Assembly: GCA_003342895.1 (NCBI GenBank)
Contig: PTFA01000275.1
Span: 682,001-746,000 of the forward strand
Source of the DNA: Casuarius casuarius
Taxonomy: Eukaryota > Chordata > Aves > Casuariiformes > Casuariidae
DNA: 64,000 bases
Direction of reading: 5' to 3'
Position 1 is the stretch's first letter. Each line of letters starts with the position of its first letter. Positions 45,448-56,344 of the stretch are shown here, piece by piece. Below the pieces are notes generated by a model. It had not been told where the DNA came from. It searched no databases and saw only the letters and a program-made list of their open reading frames with translations. The translations under genes and the position numbers were made by a program.

Positions 45448-48400
45448 GAAAGCATAGCAATGAAGTTATGCCAAAAGAGATATATGATGAAAGGATACAA
45501 TACACATGAAAGAGGAAAGTTTGGGTCTGTCATGAGAAGAACCTTAAAAGTAAGCTATTTCAATGTCAAAATAGTTTGGCCTCCCTGCAGTATAATATAA
45601 ATGAACATTCGTTAAGATTTCACCTTTTTTAATTTGAAGCAATTTCCGATGTACCTTTGTATTGAAAATTGTCATTAGCTGATGGCTTTATCTTTGTTAA
45701 AACATTTGAGTTATTGTGCTCAAATTCTACCATTAATAAGGGTCAATGTCAAATTGCCACATATAACACTAAATAATATAATGTATGCAACTATAGACCA
45801 ACATATAGGAGATTTATAGGAAGACAGTCAAAAACTAATCAGAAGGAAATACGATTACTGATCCTGAGAGAAGAGTTAGAGGAAACTTATTCAAGGCATT
45901 GAAAATTATATTATGTGCAGTGGAAAAAAACTGATAATTTCTTTTTATTTTCATTCATGCATAATTGCCTCAGTTGAACTGAAGGAAAACAAAATGAGGA
46001 AAAAGAACAACCAAAGGCAGAAAAAAAGCAATGTCAAAGTTTCCTGTGTGAATCTAGCCTGTGTTCCTAAAGAAACGCCACTAGCAATGGAGCTCACTTA
46101 GTTTGCCATGTAATTGGTTTCCCCCAATAATTTTTCAAATGGAACTGTAGCAGATCTACTCATATATACTCTCCAAACAGTAAAACAACCTGCTTTTCCT
46201 ACAAATTAGAGAGGAAGATATAAAATGGCTACTCTTTTTTTCTCTTTCAGAACTCACTGGCAACATTCAAAATTGCAGAAATTGGAAGTTCATATGAATA
46301 CATGTAATAGTAGATATAGTGCACAATATGCTGTCCAGTGTTTCAGAAAGATGCAACAGTGAGCTGATGAGAGCTGTTAAAACATTTTTGGTAGTAGTCA
46401 CACCAAGGAGCACATTTGTAACTGTACTGTGGAGAGTTTTGGTTTGGAGAATTTCTCTTAAGCAAAGATCTCATTTTAAAAAAAGCACAATCCATTTTCC
46501 TGTTGGGCAGCATGCTGTGTTTGATAAGTTTGGAGGGGGTTGTTACTGTGCTACAAAAATTTATAAAAGTCCTAAAAGTTGCAGGAACTGTTTTTTTTGT
46601 CATTTTCAAAGCTAATCCAATGCAGCTTTATCACTTTAGTTTGTGGCCTGTTTTTTTTCAGTTTTTAGATTATTTAGCTATCATCATGTTATTTTGTGTT
46701 GTCCATATAAACCAAGAGCAATTTTGAAGATTTTGTTAGACTTCATGGAACACATTTTTTTTTTTTTTTCTGTTACAGTTCTTTCCTGGGATTAAATTTT
46801 TTACTGGATATGAATTTCTGAATATTAGTATTAAAGAACACTAACACTTTGAGCCTTTTCTTTGTTTGATTATGAATGCAGCTTGAATCCTCTGAATGTT
46901 TGTCCTGTAGCAAGATCCTGCAAGTCAATATGATCTGTCAAAAACTCTCACTTTTTTTTTTTTTTTACTTCGGTATGTGGTTCGGATCATTCTAGATAAG
47001 TGCAGCTACTGTGATGAATTGTGTTTGTGTTTAGTTTCTGATATAAATGAAGCTTGATAGTTTCATTGACTAAGTGAAGACTTTGAAGAGAAATTTGACC
47101 TGCCGGCAGCTAGCTGAGAGCCACCTTCTTTGATGTAGTCTGAGAAGATAAGCTATCTCATCAACTATACTTAGTGAGGATAATAAGACTCATAGACCTT
47201 CTCACTCAGGTAAATAGGCTGCAGATCTCTGATGAAAAATTGAGATATCATTTTGTCAAACTAAACTGTACTGAAGTAAGTCCACCTAAGAACTGACCCT
47301 CTGTAGTCTTATCTGGAAATATCTGTATCAGTTGGAAATAACACCTGTAGCTGAATATCCTTGGTATTCCACTTTCATTCAAGCCCATTGTGGCTCACAC
47401 TTAATAGCCATCAAAGTATAAAGAATGTGAATGTGAGTGATGATAATATGGATTCCTTTAGGACACTACAGACGAGAGAAGAGGAGTAATTAGTCTTCTA
47501 TCAGTCGCTTCAGCTCTACTAGAAAAAATGTTACTTTACAAAAAGACTAAATTTTTTTCATCCGCTTTGAAGCATCTAGAGAACTAGAACTCTATGATTA
47601 AACAAGCAGAAAGTTTGGAGCTGATTTTGTCTTTCAACTTTATTTTAAGGAAAAAAGAGAAATCTCTCCTAATCCTCACATAAGGTTATTTCTTGGAATT
47701 TGGGAGCTTGTGTTCCCTTAATTGCCACAGAACTGAAGGAAACTCTAGGAAAGTCTTTGTTTTTGACCAGACATTCCATCCTCAACCCTAGAGACCCTTT
47801 TAATGAAAACATTAAAAAAAAAAAAAAAGAAAAGGATATTTTGCTCAAGAAGTTTGAGTTGACATGGTGAGTTGGATTTTCAGGGGGGTATTTTTGAGAG
47901 AGAATTATTTTATAAAAAAGGAAATTGAATGTTTCTGATTCCTGACTGAAAGGCAACCAAGATATAGTCTGACATATTTTTTTCTGGTGTTTGGTTATTA
48001 TTATTTTCATGATTATTTTTCTCAAGGATGAAATGCTGGATAGGGGAGAGCAGGCAAAGAAATCTCCAGGGTCAAGTACCGCCTTTCTGTAGGTTGGTCA
48101 TGCTCTTGAATTATTCGGAGAGAGTCATAGATATGTTTCACTGAAGGAGATACTCTTGTAGATTTCTCAGACCTCTCTATTTAGACTCAATAGGCCTCAC
48201 AAACTAGATTCCCAAAATGAGACCAAGAGCATTAAGGGAAAGAGATGGCTTCTTAGGTGAAACACTTCCCTCTATATTAAATTGTCAGTTTAATATGGTT
48301 GTATAATATAGTCTCTTGACATAGTTCGGGTTCAAACACATTACAAAACAAATATAAATTCAAGTCACTAACTTTATATAGGAATAAAGGTGCAGTTCAG

Positions 48401-50895
48401 TCGTAATATTGATTATAATATAGCAAAACATAATCTGAAAGTATAGTTCTTACTTTTTTTCTTTTTGTTAGCTATTGCCAATGCCAGAGGCAACTACAAT
48501 ACTTAAATAATCACATGTGATGGGATAACTCAATCTTTAATGTTAACATCTAGGAAGTAGGCTTTGTGATGCCTAAGAATTTTAGAGGAATTCGGGTTTA
48601 TCCTGCAGAAGCCTAAACCCATCGATCACTGTCTTGGAAGAGTTCTCAGTCCTTCTACTACCTTCTCAAGTTTGACAGCTCTGAGTTGAGGAGACTATGG
48701 TGGGTTTCTGAGGGTGTTCATGCAATCCAAGACAGATAATCTGATATTTAAGCTCAGGGGATATACATGTGAAAAAGGCACTTCAAGAAATTAAATTTCA
48801 GACAGTCTATATTAAATGCTTATCCTTCCGCAGTAAGACAATAGTACACACAGAGGGATTTACTGCTTTTTCCCTGAAAGGAAAGCTATCCACAAGGCAT
48901 GTAGTGCTTTCACAGGGAAGAGGATACAGAAATTGCACAATAACTTTTTACAGTTAACAGTTTTACAGTTTTTACAACACAGTAATTTGTTCATACATGC
49001 AAGTAGCAAAGTGGATGCATCTCACCCTAATTAATATGTTCTTGATATTTGACTTCTGGTGGTTATACTGACTCCATAGCCCTGCATTTATTAATTTAAC
49101 AGGTTTAATATTTTTCCTGCTTTGAAGTAGCAGGTAATTGATTCAGCCAATCCCAAATATCCTAGTAAATCCAAAATGCACAGCTGGATTGTATGACTAC
49201 ATCTTCTGTTTTCATTGTCTGTCTCACATTCCATGCCGCAAAAAGATGAGATATCTGGTTGTGTCACTGCTAGTTACTGATTCTCACCAGTTTTAACTTG
49301 CTTGGAAGGGAGGTTGTTTTTCAGTACGAATACAGAACAGAATTAGTATGAATAGTGTGAATGCTGATGCAAAACTTGAATAGCATTAGCCAGATGCTTA
49401 TTCTTCAAAGGTGAAAATTAGACAAGAAAAGAAATGCAGAAAAAAAATGTTCCGAAGCCGAAAAATCTTCAAGATCTCTAAGCTGGACCAAATGTTGCAA
49501 ACACATATTAACAGTATGCATAAAACATAGCTAAACTGTGTGTTTGAAACATACCAATGTCTTGAAAAGAAAGAAATTAAAATTTGAAGTGAAGTTCTAT
49601 TCTGAAAAATCCTGTATGTTAATTCATTCCAAGTCCATTCTTGGGATGAGGCAGTTAGCTTCTTTTCAGAGTAAATCTGGATGCAGTTCTGAGTATGGTT
49701 TGCTGCTCCACCACTCACTACACTACATGATTCGGGCTTTACTCCCTTTGGCTTTCACAGCCCTTCAACACTGCACGTTCGGACTCTGGACTACTGAACA
49801 TTACTGAGACACCTTAATGTCATGCACTATGGCATCCAAAATATACCTTTGGCATCCCACTGTCTGAAAAGCACTTGTCTGATAAGCTGAAACATGATTT
49901 TTACAGTATTTTAACTTCTTTGAACTGAAAAAAAAAAACTCTCAGAGGAGATCTAAACAAAATGATACTCAGTGTGGACAATCCACCCTGAAAAAGTGAG
50001 CCTGGTGGCCAGGAATGGCTTCTTGATGTAGATTCCTTTAGGAACATGGATATAAGTGCTCTGCTGCTGCCTCTACACTACACTCCTTTTCATGGTCAAG
50101 AAATATCCTATTTCTGGTCAAGTAATCCTTTGACAAAGACATGAGCCTACTCTGCTTGACCATTTCTCCCTCTCCTGATTCATTCAGGTTTCCTTCAGCT
50201 TTGATCTGCTGCTTGATCCATACTGTGTGTTCTCTCAAGCTGTTATTTAAGGCATCCAGACTGAATTTGAGGACTCCAGAAGGTGGTGGTGTACATAAGA
50301 GGTAGGAGCTTAAAGGTCAGCATTGCCTCACTTCACATCTTGGATGATTTAGCCCCGAGCTCCTACTGATGTTCAGCATTATGAAATATTGAAATTTTGA
50401 CCTTCCAGTGAACACCTGTAGCAAAGCTTGTTGGTATTAAAGAGTCGGTGCAGAATCACTCAAAGGTCAGCTTCTTCCCACTTAACACACACCAGCTGTT
50501 CCAGAGGATATTTGTAGCTTTCAGCATTGTTGCTAAGTACCAGCCTTCCTTTTGAAATCTTTTTTCCTATTATTTCTGTCACTTACTTCTTCTTGTGAAC
50601 ACTAATCACACAGGTTAGTCATAATGTGTGATTTTCAACTTTGTCTCCACAAATTTTGCACTAAAAGCATTTTCTCAGAAGACTCTCTTTTTGCCTCCAT
50701 TACACTTTACATAGGTAAGATGACTAGTGAAGAGTCAGATCTGATCAACAGTGGGATAAACTACAAACGAAAGAGGTCAGGATAACTTGTTGGATTTTCT
50801 CTGTTTAATGTTTGTAAGGAAAGACCAAAGCCTTTCTTCCCAAAAATAACACTTCTTTGAGCTACATTCTTGAAGGAATTTTCTTTTTTCCTTTT

Positions 50896-50898
<3 letters not shown>
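45448..50898. other. Unique AT-rich non-coding DNA
   Basis: No gene is supported. It contains T-runs at about 46755-46770 and 46951-46966 and an A-run near 47815-47828. 48944-48975 carries a clustered TTTTACAGTT direct repeat. The 118-codon minus frame (47669-48025) runs through the A-run, and the 98/88-codon frames at 46319-46615 overlap on both strands. None has a family motif or paired splice sites. Confidence 0.55.

Positions 50899-50926
<28 letters not shown>
50899..50926. repeat. (TA)14 microsatellite
   Basis: Fourteen perfect TA units are followed by an A-rich run. It is self-complementary and likely to be polymorphic in length. Confidence 0.95.
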
Positions 50927-50937
<11 letters not shown>

Positions 50938-53838
50938 GTTATATATAAATATGAACTCTTATATAGCAAACCTATGATTCGTTTCATTCTCAAGCTAAAG
51001 ACATGAAGGTTTCTGTTATTTCATGAGGTGATTGAATCATTATTAAATGAATGTGTCATTTGGCCCACTTAAAAGTTACTGATGTTGTTAGATAGAATGT
51101 CTCATCTTTAGCTCATAATGTCACCATAAAATATTTATACAATGATTTTAATGGACACTCAAAAATTTGTAAAAAAAAAAAAAAAATGTTTTACTCACAC
51201 TCAGCTGAAACCTAAACAGCTTGCTTGACTGTAAACCCAAAAGTATATTACAGTAATACGGTAAATCAGAAAGCATGTAGGCTTAGCATATTGTGATGAG
51301 AAGGGCTTCATTCTAGCCAAAATTACATTAAAAAGTAACTGCAACACTGCATCAATTATTTGTTATAAAAAGGCATTTTCAGAAATAAATGTGTAAAACT
51401 ATTTTAGTGTCTAGTCTAGATTGCACTGAAATCAATGCCAAGACTTCCATTTGACTTCCATTTATGCTATATCAGAGATATTCTTCTTTTAGAGTTTAAG
51501 TATGCACTGTTTTAACATAGTTTTGCTTGCCTTTTGCTGGTCCCTACTAAGAAGTGGTGAAAGTATTTTCAGTATAACCAACTTAACAGTAAACCAAAAC
51601 AATATTTTTTTCTTTTAAGATTCTAAATGGCACTTTTTTGTATATACTTTATAGCAGTGATGTCTTTTGTTTTCAGGTTACCAGAAAATTTGTATTTAAC
51701 AGAAGCTTGATATAGGCAAAGTATTTGCTGGATAGAAACAGGCTTTGGTTATATTTAAACTGTGACACAGAGGAGCACATAGCAGCTTACAAGTCTAGGT
51801 GCTCATCTTGGCTATGTTTGCATTTCATGATGGGTGCAAAGCTACACACACTTTCTTCTCATACATAAAATTCAACAGAGGGAAAATAAGACCTAGAGAG
51901 GGAGAGAGACATGGTGTACAAGAAGAGATTCTTTGGTCTGGACAGTCAGGGGACCAGGACCGTGGATCATCTCACAGTGTGCTTGTCCAGCAGTCTACAT
52001 GCAGCCTTACTAAAATTGTTCTAACCATTTAAAATGAAAATTAGGCAGTTTTTTCTGTGTGAGAAAGTCTTTAATTTCAGTCTAGTTCTGTCTCACCACA
52101 TTTTCAACTGTTTTGTTTTCTGAAATACATACTGTTAAAGTCTCACAGGGAGAAGTAATCTCCCAGTTGAGTTTTGTCTACTAGGAAAGAAACCTAATGC
52201 AACATTACAAAGTTAATAGAAAATGCATGAATAAAATATAATGATGCTTCAGAAGAACTCACACAATTAGTTCATTCATTTTTAATGGAGGAAATACACA
52301 GGTTCAAAGCAAGCTGTAGGTATTTGATTATTACTTGGATTGTTCCACCACATCTATGTAGTGGCTTTGTCTCCTTATTAATATATTAGTGTTGGCTTTT
52401 AATAATATACATTCAGAAAACTGAGAGGTTATACAATACAGGGATTATACATTTAAAAAGTGTTTTTTAAAAGACATTAAACCTCCTGAGTTTATTCCAT
52501 GGTTACAAAACATTCTAGCATGAATACAAAAGTACAAAATTTTTCTTCTTTCCCCTCCCCTTCCCATCCTATTCTGTTTCAATTATTATGATGCACAGAT
52601 TAAATTCATAGGATGTATTAGCAGAAGCTAATTTTAGCCTAAACTCTCTAGACTCCCTCATATTCACTGAGGAGTTAGTATCAGATAAGAAGGGATCCTA
52701 AAGATAGGGACGTAGAACAACTAAGTTAGGCTTCTGTTTGAATTCTGTTTTAGTGGTATATTTCTTTCACAAGTAACCATAAAGAGACTGGTCTCCTTAG
52801 GCTCTAGTTGTCTTTCATGAGCACCTCCTCCTTGCTAGTAATCAGCAACTAAATGAGTATTTTATTCATTACAGCTGAAGAGAATTATAACAGGAAACAT
52901 AGCAAGAGAATGTGAATCAAAAAGCATTCTTTTTTTGAGGAAAACTGAAGAGTTTTCAAATTTTTTATTAACAAGTGAATTTGCAACGGAAAAGATTTTC
53001 ATTTTTGCCATCATTAAAAACAAATCATAATAGTGCTTTTATTTATCTATTTATTTATTAACTTTCTTCTAAGAACTAGTTTCCTTCCAAAATACTTTTG
53101 GATTGATTAAAATATATGGCATAGTTAGGCTCATAAAAAGAGAATTCATTGATCCTAATTGTAGCAGTCTTCAGTAAATTTAAGCACTTGAATAGGTATC
53201 AGGTAACTCTAATAGCCATGCCCATTCTAACCACATTAGTGCATATGTTGGATATTATTATCTTCGAGTTGAAAGCCTCTAAAAAGTATCAAAAGTGTTC
53301 ATTCTGATAACTGCTAAGAAGGTGGGACATGTTCCAAAACACAAGCTGGTGGGATTCACTTTGTTTATGTAGCAGGTTTTGGATCAAACCCATGATGATC
53401 TGTGCTTCTTTCCTTTCTCATTTTTCAAACTCCTCTGCTCTAATTCTCATTGCCAGTGGAAAACCTGCCAGAACAAACACCATCTTCTTTATCAAATGCA
53501 AGTAATAAAACAGTTCCATTTGTTTTATTACGCTAATCAACACGTGTTTTGTCCCAAATGTTAAATCTACATTCTGTTTGAGATTTTTAGAACATAATCT
53601 CTTTGGACACAGAATTTGTTTTTCATATGTTTGTGCAACACTCAACCAGTTAGCATCTCAGTCCCAAATGAGACTTGTAAATGGTACGATAGTGTAAATA
53701 TTTGCAGTTACATTATCTCAGTCAGAAAAATACAACATAAACACACACATATCTGAAGACACTACACAGCAGGAGAGGATTCATGTCTATCAATAGTAAA
53801 ATGCATGCCCTGGTGTCCATTCATCTGTTTATTTACAG
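50927..53838. other. Unique AT-rich non-coding DNA
   Basis: No gene or recognised transposon. It contains a 16-base A-run at 51171-51186, a perfect 11-bp tandem pair GACTTCCATTT at 51442-51463, and a TTTA-rich patch at 53036-53060. Confidence 0.6.
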
Positions 53839-53861
53839 AAATGAAAGAACAAGTGTGTAAG
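53839..53861 (+). other. Candidate 23-nt microexon
   Basis: Twenty-three bases lie between a good acceptor (TCATCTGTTTATTTACAG) and a good donor (TAAG/GTAAGC). The length is not a multiple of three, so inclusion would shift a coding frame. Microexons are common in neuronal genes, but short acceptor-donor pairs also arise by chance, and no partner exon on this strand is established nearby. Confidence 0.15.
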
Positions 53862-54209
53862 GTAAGCTTTTCTAGTAAGACCCATTTAAGACTTTTGATT
53901 TGGGGTCCGTAATGTTTTTATTTTGCTAGGTTATACCAATGACTTTTAAAAGCTAAGTTCATTTTTGATGAGTATTGTCATCATGAAATTTTGGCTTGCC
54001 TACATTCTCTCTTTTTTTAGTCTATCCTAGTGCTCAAAGCTAATGTTATAAAGGCTTTCACAAATATTTTATATGAGTTCTAAGCATATGATTTCTAAAA
54101 ACGGTGTATGACTAGCTATTTTTACCACGTCCTTCCATCTATTGTCATCCCTCTATTGTACTACTAGTGCTCACTCTCAAGTGTGTGAATTATCCTGGGA
54201 ATACTACAC

Positions 54210-54413
54210 CTTTTTCACATAGTTCTGAGATTGATTTATCTAACATTTTAGCTTTAGGAGGAGGTAAAAGCATCTCATCATTGCTCATCTTAAAAGCATT
54301 AGATTTACATTTGGATCTATTTTCTATTTCTCTTGGGTCTTTGTAGGTGGTGTTCTTAGACAAAGGCGATGAATTACCTGACAGTGAATACACCTGTACT
54401 GTCATACTTCCTC
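54210..54413 (-). CDS. Candidate internal coding exon, unknown gene
   Basis: On the minus strand a good acceptor (ATTTTTTTACCTTCAG) ends at 54414. The open frame that follows reads like a real protein segment: it is hydrophilic, mixed in composition, and rich in Ser, Lys, Pro and Asn. It includes SLSGNSSPLSKNTTYKDPRE, then MLLPPPKAKMLDKSISELCE. A possible donor (AAAAG/GTGTAG) at 54209-54208 would give a 204-base exon, exactly 68 codons, which could be skipped without a frameshift. If that donor is not used, the frame stops at TAA after about 6 more codons. The first two exon bases complete a split codon. The segment looks like a disordered intracellular region with no catalytic motif. I do not recognise the gene, and no partner exon is identified in the window, which would fit very long introns. 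Confidence 0.4.
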
Positions 54414-54419
54414 CTGAAG

Positions 54420-55435
54420 GTAAAAAAATAACATTCTTCCAGTGTGATTTTTACACAGCTAAGAGAAGCTGTCAGGCAAGCTTGACAGACTGGCTCTGGA
54501 CATCACCTTTACATCAGAATTAATAAAAAAAACTGGTGAACCCAGACAACGATTTTCAATGAACCAGAGAGACTTTAGGTCATTCCATTTATAGTTGACT
54601 GAAAGACTTGCAGATGGGCTTTTTATTCAACTTTTAAAATGTGCCTGCAGGATTGAGAGATTTTTAGAGTCAGTGTAAATGGGAGGAGGAAGACAAGGGC
54701 AGCTGTACAAAAAGCGTTACTGTCAGAAGATGTTCTGCAACATTAAGAAGTTCACTGCATAAAAGGGATTTGTCTGCTGAGCTGAAGAAAGTAGTAAGAG
54801 CTTCAGATTTCTAACAGGGCTTTAGAACAGTACAACTAAGAGCAGATAACTTTGCTATAAATATGAACTTCAAAAGGTGCCTTTCAGCCCATTAGTGCCA
54901 AAAGAAAATCTGAAAAGACCAATTTCAGCAATTTCTGTGCATTAAACAATTTGAAATAATATAGCAAAGAGAGTGGGCTGCGACACAGCCAGGGTTACTC
55001 TATATAGCTGCGGGTTTCTAAAGTACACTTCATTCAATCTCTCTTTTTGGGGATGCATTAGCTGCCCATTTTGAGTTAAGTAATATTATAGACTTACAAA
55101 AATTAGGTTAAAAGAATGTTAGTAAAGGCTAGGAAGTTAACCACTCACAAAAATTAAAACAACCAAAAAAATACAATTAAGGTACTTTCTGCAACCTTAG
55201 CTTGGTCCTTCTGTGTGTATGTAGTATGCAGTATTAGATGCTCTTATAGAATTTTTCCAGAGGTTGCCTGCATCATGCAGTACAGAGTAAGCAGTGCTTA
55301 TTTAGCAAGCAACTACTCAATAATTTCCTTTCTTTTTCCTGTTCAACATATGCCTTATTTATGACACAATATTCAAAGCAGATTCTGAATACAGAAGCAA
55401 TTCCTCCTGATTTTTTTCCATGGCTCTCCTCACTA
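54420..55435. other. Unique non-coding DNA flanking the candidate exon
   Basis: No further exon, RNA gene or recognised transposon is seen. GCGACACAGCC near 54980 is a brief GC-richer patch. Confidence 0.55.
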
Positions 55436-55439
55436 TAAT

Positions 55440-55620
55440 ATTCAACATTATATTAAACACTAGTGAATGCATTTTAATGACATTCTTGTGAGGTAAGTAT
55501 GCATCATTCTCCCTGCTATACATATAAGGAACTAAGGTGCAGAGATATTAAACTATCCACTATTTCAGAATTTAATTTGAGGCACACGATCTGATTTTTC
55601 ATATAAATTAGCACTACACT
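55440..55620 (-). mobile_element. Probable MIR-type SINE fragment
   Basis: In plus orientation the phrase TTGTGAGGTAAGTATGCATC, then CCTGCTATACATATAAGGAA, then GTGCAGAGATATTAAACTAT parallels the inverse of the MIR/CORE-SINE body (...gaggtaggtA...ccccattttacagatgaggaaactgaggc...agagaggttaag...). It would therefore be a minus-strand copy. MIR-like SINEs predate amniote divergence, so a decayed copy in a sauropsid is plausible. The match is by memory of the consensus and is interrupted. The GAG/GTAAGT inside it is part of the repeat and should not be read as a splice donor. Confidence 0.45.
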
Positions 55621-55739
55621 GTAATTCAGCTGTTCGGAGTACTGAAAAAAAGTGATTTCACTAGCAGCTCTGCTTGTACATTTTGGCAATCAGAGTTGCA
55701 GAGAATGACTAGTCCCAAGAATCTGGGATAGAATTAATT

Positions 55740-56340
55740 TAATCTGTCTTTAAAGGTGGGATTCTGACCCACAGTGTGGACTCAATTTTAAGTGTCTAAA
55801 TTAAGATACATGAGAGTTAAGTGTCTGAGTTCCCACTGCATCAGTGACATTTGAGGGACTGACTGGTTTGTAAATATAGGTCTTGACTGCCACTTGAAAT
55901 ACCCTAGACTACCTGAAACTTCAGCTCCTCTCTGGCAGATATGATGCAGATGCGTGGAAGAGCCATGCATGTCTGCAGTGGCATCTGGAATCCAGGTGGG
56001 ATTTGCCAGGGCATCTCAATGTCATAAGACACCTCTGCATAGACAAGACTGAATCCCAGTCCCACTCACAGTACTTGAGGGAATCTGGAGAACTCTTCAG
56101 CTCACTCAAAAAATTAAATAGGCCATCTCTTCAGTAGGATTCAGCTGACTAAAAATATAGGTGTCAGTTGCTGAATGAGTGACTGTGAGGTATCCTGTCT
56201 GGTCTGCAGTTGCTCTTCCAAGAGGACACATGTCCCCTGTAGGTCCTTTGTCATATCTGCCAGCCACATGTGAGAGAGTTAGATACCCTTCAGATTTTCA
56301 AATGGCACTAGATACCTATATTTAGGCAGCTGAGTTGAGA
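55740..56340. repeat. Possible old interspersed repeat cluster
   Basis: The block is GC-richer than its neighbours. It has recurring phrases such as AAGTGTCTAAATTAAGATAC, TATAGGTGTCAGTTGCTGAA and CTAGATACCTATATTTAGGC. Together with 58090-58170 and 42370-42560 these look like degenerate copies of a TAGGTGTCTA-type repeat. No family name or ends can be given. Short open frames on the minus strand here are not coding. Confidence 0.3.
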
Positions 56341-56344
56341 CCGC

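Noticed and set aside
46319..46727. Overlapping plus frames (98 and 74 codons) and an antisense frame of 88 codons.
   Set aside because: Open frames on both strands over the same bases without any motif indicate low stop density and not coding.
46978..46992. GGTTCGGATCA and, at 58684, GGTTCGATATC as possible tRNA T-arm words.
   Set aside because: No acceptor stem, D-arm or anticodon arm could be placed around either word.
47669..48025. Minus-strand open frame of 118 codons.
   Set aside because: It reads through a poly(A/T) run that gives a string of Phe, and neither half resembles a known domain.
49398..49807. Overlapping open frames on both strands (106 and 89 codons).
   Set aside because: They show no motif and both strands are open across the same bases.
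55490..55500. Strong-looking splice donor GAG/GTAAGTATG.
   Set aside because: It lies inside a probable MIR-type SINE whose body contains a GAGGTA-G sequence, so the donor match is expected from the repeat.
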